A stretch of DNA of 12,013 nt, from the NCBI GenBank assembly GCA_964566875.1, contig CAZMJM010000019.1, forward strand, positions 1-12,013, in the 5' to 3' direction. The translations under genes and the position numbers were made by a program. The notes beneath the pieces were generated by a model. The model was not told the origin of the DNA. It did no database searches and saw only the letters and a program-made list of their open reading frames with translations. Positions 7,618 through 12,013 of the stretch are shown piece after piece. Positions within the stretch are counted from its first letter, which is position 1, and each line of letters starts with the position of its first letter. This DNA comes from CAZEQH01 sp964566875. GTDB lineage: Bacteria; Patescibacteriota; Minisyncoccia; Minisyncoccales; JANBVM01.

Positions 7618-8376
7618 TTATTTAATGAGACTTAGATAAACTTCTTCAAAATCTATCTTTGATTTTTCTTCTTTTTCTATAAAAACACGACCGAAAGTTT
7701 TCTTCCTCAATTCGTCGGGATTATCAAAGGCCACCAACACTCCATTTCTCAAAATAGCCACCTTATCGCAATTGTCAGCCTCCTCCATATAATGGGTACT
7801 TATAATAATTGTTTTGCCCTGATATTTAAGTTCCCTGAAAAGCCCCCAGAATTGAAGCCTTATATAGGGGTCCAGACCTATGGTTGGTTCGTCCAGAAAA
7901 AGAATTTCTGGATCATGAAGCAGGGTCGCCGCCACCGCCACCCTTCTTTGGAATCCGGATGAAAGTTTATCGATAATAATCTTACGGAATTCTTTCAGGC
8001 GAAAAATTTCAATGAGCCGGTCTATCTTTTTCTTTAACTCAGAACTATTGAAAATGCCGTAATTAGTACCGAAATAATACAGATTCTCGTAAACCGTTAA
8101 TTCTGAGAACAAAGCGTTCTGCTGAGGTAAATATCCTATAAGCCTTTGAACTTCCGGGAGTTTTTGGTTGATGTTTATACCTTTGACTGAAATTTCTCCC
8201 TGGCTAGGCCTGAGCAAACCGGAACACATCTTAATAAAAGTTGTTTTGCCGGAACCGTTAGGCCCCAGCAAACCTATAATGTTACTTCCTTTTTCAATTG
8301 AAAAACTAACATCCTTAATGGCTGCAGTTTTATTTTTGTATGTCTTAAAAAGGTTTTTAGCCTCTAAAATAGCCAT
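7618..8376 (-). CDS. ABC transporter ATP-binding protein (ABC-2 exporter type)
   Basis: Cytoplasmic ATPase that powers the adjacent permease. All nucleotide-binding motifs are intact in 252 residues: Walker A GPNGSGKT (38-45), Q-loop within YLPQQ (82-86), signature LSSGFQ (138-143), Walker B ILFLDEP (158-164), D-loop GLDP (167-170) and the H-loop histidine H195 in STHYMEE. The Gly-Phe-Gln form of the signature and the GLDPYIRLQFW segment are typical of CcmA/DrrA-like exporters. The ATG lies 6 bases after the stop of the V4R-like gene, and the permease begins 4 bases after this gene's stop. That spacing argues for one transcript and matched production. No Shine-Dalgarno precedes it, so translational coupling is probable. 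Confidence 0.94.
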   Translation of the reverse strand: MAILEAKNLFKTYKNKTAAIKDVSFSIEKGSNIIGLLGPNGSGKTTFIKMCSGLLRPSQGEISVKGININQKLPEVQRLIGYLPQQNALFSELTVYENLYYFGTNYGIFNSSELKKKIDRLIEIFRLKEFRKIIIDKLSSGFQRRVAVAATLLHDPEILFLDEPTIGLDPYIRLQFWGLFRELKYQGKTIIISTHYMEEADNCDKVAILRNGVLVAFDNPDELRKKTFGRVFIEKEEKSKIDFEEVYLSLIK

Positions 8377-8382
8377 GATGTT

Positions 8383-9006
8383 CTAACGATTCCATGTCAC
8401 AACAAATTCATGGAATTCGTCGCCTTTATGCATACATTTACTTTCTTGGCAGACCACATCTTTAGCGCTAGCCATTTTGAAAAGAGTGCTAAGAGCACCC
8501 TGTATCATACGGCAGTTGAGAGGATGATTTATATAATCTTCAATTCTCAAAACCACTCTTTCGTTCAGCTTATATTCAATTATCTTCAAATCACCTATCA
8601 TATAATACTGTTTCCAGACTCTTGATACTAATTTATCCAGTATCTGCTTGGAAGTAAGAAGGTACTTTTGGACGGCGAAAAGAGTTCTCACCACTCCGGG
8701 AATTTTTAAAGCGTACTTGCCGATTTTTTCAAAATCTTCATCACTATAATTAAAAATTTTCTGTATCAGGACCAGGGTAAGAACTTCAATAATAATCGGA
8801 TAAAAATGTGTATACTTTATATCTTGATACTTGATAGGATAGCCCAAATCCGCCATAGCTTCTTCAAGCTTTCTTAATCCATCTATCCCTTCATTCTCTT
8901 CAATATACATAGCCTCGCTCTTAAAGGTAAGACCCCTTTCCTCTCCCCTGCCTTTGTACTTATCCTCAAGCTCTTTTAATTCTTCTGGAGAAATTATAGA
9001 TTCCAT
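8383..9006 (-). CDS. V4R-like (4-vinyl reductase-type) ligand-binding protein, copy 1
   Basis: A 207-residue soluble protein without signal peptide or clear TM segment. Its C-terminus has the layout of a V4R domain: NCRMIQGAL (164-172), then ESKCMHKGDEFHEFVV (188-203), compared with the usual ExxCxxxGDxxC ending. The final Cys is replaced by His199; with C165 and C191 this could form a metal or ligand site. It is clearly homologous to the protein at 9855-10463: both share the N-terminal 'EGxxxLxxxxxxxGxPIKY' element, an FxP region (here HFYP, 67-70) and the final Cys/His cluster. AAGGA lies 5 bases before the ATG, a good Shine-Dalgarno. It leads the exporter operon, so it may sense or bind the exported compound; that role is inferred. 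The family call is by motif only. Confidence 0.55.
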   Translation of the reverse strand: MESIISPEELKELEDKYKGRGEERGLTFKSEAMYIEENEGIDGLRKLEEAMADLGYPIKYQDIKYTHFYPIIIEVLTLVLIQKIFNYSDEDFEKIGKYALKIPGVVRTLFAVQKYLLTSKQILDKLVSRVWKQYYMIGDLKIIEYKLNERVVLRIEDYINHPLNCRMIQGALSTLFKMASAKDVVCQESKCMHKGDEFHEFVVTWNR

Positions 9007-9017
9007 AATATTCCTTC

Positions 9018-9046
9018 ATTTTAACTTAAAAACTTTCTATCTACAA
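9018..9046 (-). promoter_or_regulatory. Possible promoter of the V4R-ABC-DUF2079 unit
   Basis: TTGTAG (9041-9046) and TAAAAT (9018-9023) are 17 bases apart on the minus strand. The predicted start (~9011) would cut off the good AAGGA Shine-Dalgarno at 9011-9015. So either the call is wrong or the message is nearly leaderless. Confidence 0.3.
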
Positions 9047-9051
9047 TCTTA

Positions 9052-9087
9052 AAAACCGCCCAACCCGAACTGAAAGCATATGGGGCG
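9052..9087 (-). terminator. Probable terminator after DUF134 gene
   Basis: A CGCCC/GGGCG stem (9057-9061 with 9083-9087) with a 21-nt loop is followed on the minus strand by G and a T5 run. It lies about 27 bases past the DUF134 stop. The loop is long, so the hairpin is of medium quality. Confidence 0.45.
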
Positions 9088-9113
9088 CAGGGCAGTTTTA
9101 TAAATTATAGAAT

Positions 9114-9401
9114 CTAGGAATTGTCTCGTCTTATTATCCGAATGGCTTTGCCGTTTATGAGGGCCTCGCTTACCTTCTTGTAAGCCGAAGATAAAATTCT
9201 CTGGAAAGTGCTCTGGGAGGTATTCATCTTTTTGGCGCATTCTACCTGGCCTAAATCTTCTAAATTTTTTAGTCTCAGCGCTTCGGCCTCCTCAAAAGTA
9301 ACCTCTATCACATCGAGATTTCTCAAAGGTATTCCCCGCGGTTTAAAATATGTTGCCATCGGCTCAAACCTGATTCTCCTGGGAAGTTTTGGTCGTACCA
9401 T
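9114..9401 (-). CDS. UPF0251/DUF134 predicted DNA-binding protein
   Basis: A 95-residue protein matching the UPF0251 (DUF134, COG1342) pattern: RRIRFEPMATYFKPRGIPLR (8-27), then EEAEALRLKNLEDLGQVECAKKM and the helix-turn-helix MNTSQSTFQRILSSAYKKVSEAL (about 59-81). Members are predicted transcription regulators and often neighbour DUF5320 and iron-sulfur/FeMo-cofactor-type proteins in anaerobes. Here it follows the DUF5320 gene by 42 bases and is the best candidate to bind the inverted repeat at 9749-9768. The cysteine often seen in the N-terminal CRRV motif of relatives is absent. The start is fixed by the conserved RPK-LPRR N-terminus. No Shine-Dalgarno lies at the usual distance; the only AGGGAG is in the loop of the hairpin just upstream. 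Confidence 0.88.
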   Translation of the reverse strand: MVRPKLPRRIRFEPMATYFKPRGIPLRNLDVIEVTFEEAEALRLKNLEDLGQVECAKKMNTSQSTFQRILSSAYKKVSEALINGKAIRIIRRDNS

Positions 9402-9407
9402 AAATTA

Positions 9408-9437
9408 AACCCGGCACTCCCTGAAAAGAGCCGGGTT
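9408..9437 (-). terminator. Strong hairpin between DUF5320 and DUF134 genes
   Basis: An 8-bp perfect stem AACCCGGC/GCCGGGTT (9408-9415 with 9430-9437) and a 14-nt loop sit between the two genes. The minus-strand tail is TTTAATTT, which then enters the DUF134 ATG at 9401. The plus-strand tail is richer in T. It may act as a partial terminator that lowers DUF134 expression, as an mRNA stabiliser, or as a translation control element. Confidence 0.55.
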
Positions 9438-9443
9438 AAATTT

Positions 9444-9689
9444 TTATTTTTTGGCCTTCAGTTCGGTCAGACGTTCTTTAGCGGCCTTCAACTCGTCCTC
9501 CAATACGGATATCTCATCTTTTAGCATCTCTGACTCCTCACTTCTGGAATAAAATCTCCTCATCCCCAAACCCCTTCCATATCCTCTTCCGTATCCTCTG
9601 CCCCATCCCATTCCTCCGCCGCAGGGACCCATTCCCCGTCCGGTACCCGGTCCGTATCCCAAAGGACCTGTTCCGTCAAATCTAGGCAT
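9444..9689 (-). CDS. DUF5320 family small glycine-rich protein
   Basis: An 81-residue protein. Its N-terminus, MPRFDGTGPLGYGPGTGRGMGP, matches the DUF5320 signature (MPRxDGTGPxGxGPxTGRG). Residues 1-47 are Gly/Arg/Met-rich with a single Cys23. Residues about 52-81 form a predicted charged coiled coil (SEMLKDEISVLEDELKAAKE). Function is unknown. In other genomes these genes sit near DUF134 regulators and MTH1175-like/NifX-type or MinD-like ATPase genes, none of which is visible here. It has the best promoter in the window and is followed by DUF134, suggesting a small self-regulated unit. No Shine-Dalgarno is seen before the ATG. Confidence 0.83.
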   Translation of the reverse strand: MPRFDGTGPLGYGPGTGRGMGPCGGGMGWGRGYGRGYGRGLGMRRFYSRSEESEMLKDEISVLEDELKAAKERLTELKAKK

Positions 9690-9748
9690 GTTATTTGTTT
9701 GCTTTTAAATTTATCTATAATGTTTGAAATTAGACCTTTCCTTTACTA

Positions 9749-9768
9749 TTATGAGTATATACCCATAA
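9749..9768 (-). promoter_or_regulatory. Inverted-repeat operator candidate over the -10 box
   Basis: TTATGAGTATATACCCATAA is a 20-bp inverted repeat with 9 of 10 base pairs matching. It fully contains the TATACT -10 box of the DUF5320 promoter. A protein bound here would block RNA polymerase. The neighbouring helix-turn-helix protein DUF134 is the natural candidate, which would mean autorepression; this is inferred. Confidence 0.55.
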
Positions 9769-9782
9769 CAAACGCTTGTCAA
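9754..9782 (-). promoter_or_regulatory. Near-consensus sigma-70 promoter for DUF5320-DUF134
   Basis: On the minus strand a perfect TTGACA (9777-9782) and TATACT (9754-9759) have a 17-base spacer. The predicted start is near 9747, giving a leader of about 58 nt. It is the strongest promoter by eye in this window. Confidence 0.8.
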
Positions 9783-9796
9783 GCCCTTCTCCTTTC

Positions 9797-9837
9797 TTAC
9801 GTTAAAAACGCTTTTTCAAAAAGCGTTTTTAACGTAA
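9797..9837. terminator. 41-bp perfect palindrome, bidirectional terminator
   Basis: The arms 9797-9816 and 9818-9837 are perfect 20-bp complements around a single base (9817). The core, A5-CGCTTTTT-c-AAAAAGCG-T5, has the A-tract/stem/T-tract form of an intrinsic terminator in either direction. It lies 17 bases past the stop of the V4R-like gene at 9855, and would insulate it from the DUF5320 promoter. Confidence 0.65.
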
Positions 9838-9854
9838 TGACGCATTGAATAAAA

Positions 9855-10463
9855 TTATTTCCACCTTGTCAGATATTCGTGGTAATTATCTCCCCGGAAG
9901 GTGCACTTTACCTCTTCACTGTGCACATCGTCACTGCCGGTAGTGAGACTCAATATCCCCTCAAAGTATCCGCTCAAGTAGTAGCAGAAGGTAGGGCAGA
10001 GATTAAAATCCCTTATCCTGGCTACTGCATATTTTTCCTTCATATTAACGTCCGTCATATCAAGTATTCCCTTGGTCCAATGGCTGCTCCAGAGCTTCGG
10101 GGCTCTCTCGTTTAGGAACTTCTCGGTAGAGGAAAAATATCTAACGAAAAGCCGGACGATCAAGGATACCCTGGTGGCGAAACGGCCTATCTCCTTGATT
10201 TTATCGTTATTAAATCCGAAGACTTTTTTCATAGCCAGAAGGGAAATGGCCCTCAAACCAACCGGATGAAAGCTGACGCTCTTGGCTTCTTCATATTTTA
10301 TGGGACAGCCGACCCTCTTCAGTTCTTCTTCCAGCTGTTTCAGGCCTTCCGCCCCCTTCTCTTTAATAACGAAAGTCGCGTCTGTCTTAAACACCGCTCC
10401 CTTCACCTCTCCTGGAATTTCAAGGAGTTTTTTAATTGTTTCGGCGGTTAATTCTTCGTTCAT
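9855..10463 (-). CDS. V4R-like (4-vinyl reductase-type) ligand-binding protein, copy 2
   Basis: A 202-residue soluble protein homologous to the product at 8383-9006. Shared features in order are an N-terminal element ending GCPIKYEEAKSVSFHP (52-67), a helical stretch KVFGFNNDKIKEIGRFATRVSLIVR (80-104), CPTFCYYLSG (156-165) and EVKCTFRGDNYHEY (184-197). C160, C187 and H195 line up with C165, C191 and H199 of the other copy; C156 is extra. The C-terminal GDxxH replaces the GDxxC usual in V4R domains. It is a single-gene unit with its own promoter and a strong palindromic terminator. The divergence suggests an old duplication or two separate acquisitions. Role is unknown; ligand sensing is a guess from the fold family. 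No Shine-Dalgarno is visible. Confidence 0.55.
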   Translation of the reverse strand: MNEELTAETIKKLLEIPGEVKGAVFKTDATFVIKEKGAEGLKQLEEELKRVGCPIKYEEAKSVSFHPVGLRAISLLAMKKVFGFNNDKIKEIGRFATRVSLIVRLFVRYFSSTEKFLNERAPKLWSSHWTKGILDMTDVNMKEKYAVARIRDFNLCPTFCYYLSGYFEGILSLTTGSDDVHSEEVKCTFRGDNYHEYLTRWK

Positions 10464-10528
10464 GAAGATTAATAAAAAGTGTTTAAGGGGTTTTGTTAAC
10501 CGGCCTTTATTTTATAATCTATATCTTT

Positions 10529-10558
10529 ATTATACTACCTTAACATAACGGAGCGCAA
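10529..10558 (-). promoter_or_regulatory. Sigma-70-type promoter of V4R-like copy 2
   Basis: On the minus strand TTGCGC (10553-10558) and a perfect TATAAT (10529-10534) are 18 bases apart. The predicted start is near 10522, a leader of about 60 nt. Confidence 0.55.
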
Positions 10559-10570
10559 ACACATTAAACC

Positions 10571-10599
10571 AAAAACCCGACACGTAGTGTGTAGGGTTT
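10571..10599 (-). terminator. Hairpin terminator A (two-part stem)
   Basis: An outer stem AAACCC/GGGTTT (10573-10578 with 10594-10599) and an inner stem ACAC/GTGT (10580-10583 with 10587-10590) have a three-base loop. On the minus strand GGGTTTTTGGTT follows. The architecture matches the hairpin at 11649-11679, on the other side of the zinc-ribbon gene. Confidence 0.55.
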
Positions 10600-10635
10600 C
10601 GGGCTTTTTCGAAGCCATAAATAACTTTACGGGCT

Positions 10636-10665
10636 TAAAAAATAAAACTGAGTCGGTGCCCAGTT
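10636..10665 (-). terminator. Strand-specific intrinsic terminator
   Basis: On the minus strand a 7-bp stem with one G-U pair (10646-10652 with 10659-10665) and a six-base loop is followed by TTTTATTTTTT. The stem is only fully paired as minus-strand RNA. It lies 180 bases past the nearest stop codon, so it may end a separate small transcript. Confidence 0.6.
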
Positions 10666-10790
10666 AAGATTTGCGAAAACTATCAACAGCTGAAATTTTT
10701 TAGGTTAAGGCGGACGAAAAAAATAGTTCAACCACCAATAGCTTCTTTCGCTCTTTGAGGAATCCTCAAAAGATATGTAAAGTAACTGTT
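10640..10790 (-). ncRNA. Candidate structured small RNA
   Basis: No coding frame of note lies here. In transcript order the minus strand shows a GTAAA/TTTAC hairpin (10776-10792), a perfect 7-bp TTTGAGG/CCTCAAA hairpin with a three-base loop (10754-10770), a GGTTGA/TTAACC pairing (10703-10733) and a terminator hairpin with T-tract (10636-10665). A plausible promoter lies just upstream (10795-10822). It resembles no RNA family I know: no tRNA, tmRNA, SRP or RNase P signatures. It could instead be the structured 3' UTR of the zinc-ribbon gene. The expected length is about 150 nt. Confidence 0.35.
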
Positions 10791-10794
10791 TACC

Positions 10795-10822
10795 ATCCTA
10801 TCCCTTCCCAAAATTTTGTCAA
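10795..10822 (-). promoter_or_regulatory. Possible promoter of the small RNA candidate
   Basis: On the minus strand a perfect TTGACA (10817-10822) and TAGGAT (10795-10800; 4 of 6 match) are 16 bases apart, 22 bases past the stop codon of the zinc-ribbon gene. The predicted start is near 10788. Confidence 0.4.
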
Positions 10823-10844
10823 CTGAAAATCCGGGAAATCTGAA

Positions 10845-11609
10845 TTAATATCCTATGCAGGATTTTGCCTTGAAAAAATCGAATATATCCGGAGTGGCAC
10901 CATCTATGATTTCATTTACCCTTTTTTCTCCCAACTTATCTATGAAACATTGTTCCATTTCGGGCGTCAGCTCTTCCGGAAGAGCGTTGGGGTCGATTCC
11001 GAAAGATTTCAGCATTTCCTTCTGAACATCGGTTAGGATGATACGAATCCCGCTACTATCCCCATCATCTTCACCGCTGGCGGTGTCTGGACTTGAAGTG
11101 CTGACATCGGCATCGTCTTTGCTATCAACACCAATACTTGTACTGGCGTTATCTCCGCCTACGCTGTCAGTCACGGTAGCCCCCTCTTCCCCGCTTTCCT
11201 CGCTGCTCGCCTCAGAACTCGTAGGACTGGCATTACCGCTGTCTATAATATCTATAGCGTCGGTTTCTTCTTCTGCTGCTTCCGCCAAGAGCGGCGTTTC
11301 TTCGGCCGTTTTAACTCCTGATTCATTCCTTGTACCTTCTCCCAACCCCTGATTTTCCACACCGAAATAACTTGTATTATTATTCAGATACCAAAAAGCA
11401 GAGCCTCCCAAAGTAACCAGAGCGATAACTATAAATATTTTGATATACTTAAAATTGAATTTATGGGCGGCATCAACATTTTTGACTGTCTCACCAAACA
11501 AATCTCTCTTTGCCCTGCACCGCCTCTCACAATCTTCTGCGGATTCCAGGTCTTCGTATACGGAACCACAGATTTCGCATTTATAGAGGTTCCCGTCTTC
11601 TTCGGACAT
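10845..11609 (-). CDS. Membrane-anchored zinc-ribbon protein with acidic linker, function unknown
   Basis: A 254-residue protein with four visible parts. An N-terminal Cys cluster, C11-x2-C14 with C27 and C31, looks like a small zinc-binding module. One TM segment lies at about 53-76, after a basic stretch (KFNFKYIK), predicting an N-in/C-out topology. A linker of about 100 residues rich in Ser, Thr, Asp, Glu and Gly (about 88-187) looks disordered. A C-terminal helical domain (about 188-254) has LTPEMEQC (214-221), KLGEKRVNEIIDGATP (225-240) and a final Cys251; C221 and C251 could form a disulfide outside the membrane. The C-terminal pattern recalls short domains in other CPR proteins, but that is from memory. 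TATAAT lies only 9 bases before the ATG. It is monocistronic, with hairpin terminators on both sides. No function is assigned. Confidence 0.72.
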   Translation of the reverse strand: MSEEDGNLYKCEICGSVYEDLESAEDCERRCRAKRDLFGETVKNVDAAHKFNFKYIKIFIVIALVTLGGSAFWYLNNNTSYFGVENQGLGEGTRNESGVKTAEETPLLAEAAEEETDAIDIIDSGNASPTSSEASSEESGEEGATVTDSVGGDNASTSIGVDSKDDADVSTSSPDTASGEDDGDSSGIRIILTDVQKEMLKSFGIDPNALPEELTPEMEQCFIDKLGEKRVNEIIDGATPDIFDFFKAKSCIGY

Positions 11610-11617
11610 ATTGGCTT

Positions 11618-11623
11618 ATTATA
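11618..11623 (-). promoter_or_regulatory. -10 box next to the zinc-ribbon gene start (near-leaderless)
   Basis: A perfect TATAAT on the minus strand ends 8 bases before the ATG at 11609. A start about 7 bases downstream would leave almost no 5' UTR, and there is no Shine-Dalgarno. No good -35 is seen at 16-18 bases, so confidence is limited. Confidence 0.4.
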
Positions 11624-11648
11624 CCATTTAGAAGGCTTGCAGTAACCA

Positions 11649-11679
11649 AAAACCCCTATACGCTAATGCGTCGGGTTTT
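11649..11679 (-). terminator. Hairpin terminator B after the GIY-YIG gene
   Basis: An outer stem AAAACCC/GGGTTTT (11649-11655 with 11673-11679) and an inner stem ACGC/GCGT (11660-11663 with 11668-11671) have a TAAT loop. On the minus strand GGGTTTTTGGTT follows, as in hairpin A. It lies about 32 bases past the GIY-YIG stop codon. Confidence 0.6.
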
Positions 11680-11711
11680 CAAAATAGGCGGGCGAAGGGC
11701 CGTAAACCACG

Positions 11712-11933
11712 CTAGATTAAGTGATTTTTCAAAAAAGCCCTGCCTGAGCTAGTTTTGAGATATTTTTCGAAATTATAAGCTGAATATTTATTCTTAAATA
11801 CTGTATAGTTAGCCAGTTTTACTGGCAATCTTTCTTTAGTGCTATCAACATATCCTTTTTTGTGTCTATCAAGCCTGTCTTTGAGGTTAGTGGTACAACC
11901 CACGTAAAAGTGACCATCACTACATCGGAGGAG
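11712..11933 (-). pseudogene. GIY-YIG nuclease-domain protein, N-terminus missing
   Basis: The frame reads LLRCSDGHFYVGCTTNLKDR and onward, which matches small UvrC/GIY-YIG-type nucleases (usually MYYVYVLRCSDG...). Present are the second half of the signature (YVG), the catalytic-type Arg in LKDRLDRH, the Glu in YNFEKYLKT, and the C-terminal FLKNH. The first β-strand with the GIY tyrosine is missing. An in-frame TAG (11934-11936) stands right before the Leu-Leu-Arg, and beyond it the sequence turns sharply GC-rich. A GTG at 11903 is the only candidate start downstream and would skip the signature, giving a 63-residue remnant. This is a 5'-truncated gene, or a chimeric join at a contig end. 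Such small GIY-YIG genes are common in CPR genomes and behave like mobile or selfish genes; their function is mostly unknown. Confidence 0.75.
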
Positions 11934-11936
11934 CTA

Positions 11937-12013
11937 GAAGCGCAGCCCGCCGGCGCTCGTCGACGCGGGCTGCGCCCGCCGTCGCCGGGCTTCGGCGAGG
12001 CGTAGGCGGGGAC
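11937..12013. repeat. GC-rich palindromic element at the window end
   Basis: About 80% of these 77 bases are G or C, against a far lower value elsewhere. They form a perfect 10-bp inverted repeat, CGCAGCCCGC/GCGGGCTGCG (11941-11950 with 11965-11974). A two-step hairpin follows, with outer CCCGCC/GGCGGG (11975-11980 with 12005-12010) and inner TCGCCG/CGGCGA (11982-11987 with 11993-11998). It directly abuts the truncated GIY-YIG gene. It may be part of a GIY-YIG-associated repeat or mobile unit, or foreign sequence joined by assembly. Confidence 0.6.

Noticed and set aside
9049..9240. A 63-codon minus-strand frame overlapping the DUF134 gene end
   Set aside because: It is out of frame with the well-supported DUF134 gene and has no recognisable features.
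10650..10659. GAGTCGGTGC, resembling the 3' hairpin of a Cas9 tracrRNA
   Set aside because: It is only ten bases, part of an ordinary terminator stem-loop, and the window has no cas gene, repeat array or anti-repeat.
10700..10740. GTTCAACCACC, faintly like a tRNA T-loop
   Set aside because: No acceptor stem, anticodon arm or D-arm can be paired around it on either strand.
11038..11352. A 104-codon Ser/Leu-rich plus-strand frame
   Set aside because: It is the complement of the low-complexity acidic linker of the zinc-ribbon protein; the composition explains the open frame.
1..12013. UGA recoding as glycine, as in some CPR lineages
   Set aside because: GyrB, NusG, L11, the ABC ATPase and the others are full length under the standard code with no in-frame TGA, so recoding is not supported even though TGA is unused as a stop.

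Overview
The window reads as a fragment of a Candidate Phyla Radiation (Patescibacteria) genome, most likely Parcubacteria-like. This is an inference from four things: moderate-to-low GC, short spacers and few Shine-Dalgarno sites; an archaeal-type thymidylate synthase; several short proteins of the kind common in these genomes (DUF5320, UPF0251/DUF134, a zinc-ribbon/one-TM protein with an acidic linker, a small GIY-YIG nuclease); and GyrB, NusG and L11 of minimal size. Every gene I can support is on the minus strand, so transcription runs from high to low coordinates.

Right end (12013 to about 10560). The last ~77 bases are about 80% GC and hairpin-rich, unlike everything else. They abut a GIY-YIG nuclease gene whose N-terminus is missing. 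Next come a hairpin terminator, a gene for a membrane-anchored zinc-ribbon protein with a long acidic linker, and a gene-free stretch of about 380 bases. That stretch holds a possible small RNA with its own -35/-10 elements, several hairpins and a strand-specific terminator, followed by a second hairpin very like the one on the other side of the zinc-ribbon gene.

Middle (10560 to about 4680). Two related proteins resembling the V4R/4-vinyl-reductase small-molecule-binding domain flank a DUF5320-DUF134 pair. The pair is driven by a near-consensus sigma-70 promoter whose -10 box lies inside a 20-bp inverted repeat, a candidate operator. The second V4R-like gene leads a tight unit: V4R-like protein, ABC ATPase, ABC-2 permease, then a large DUF2079 membrane protein. 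This looks like a sensor or ligand-binding protein coupled to an exporter.

Left (4680 to 1). A promoter with a ~185-nt leader precedes an informational operon: gyrB, secE, nusG, rplK (L11) and a dCMP deaminase, ended by a clear terminator. The usual rplA does not follow rplK. A separate promoter then drives a thymidylate synthase that runs off the window edge. The deaminase (dCMP to dUMP) and thymidylate synthase (dUMP to dTMP) are consecutive steps.

All 14 visible stop codons are TAA or TAG; none is TGA. Nothing suggests a CRISPR array, tRNA, rRNA or complete insertion sequence. All family names come from reading motifs by eye, without database searches.
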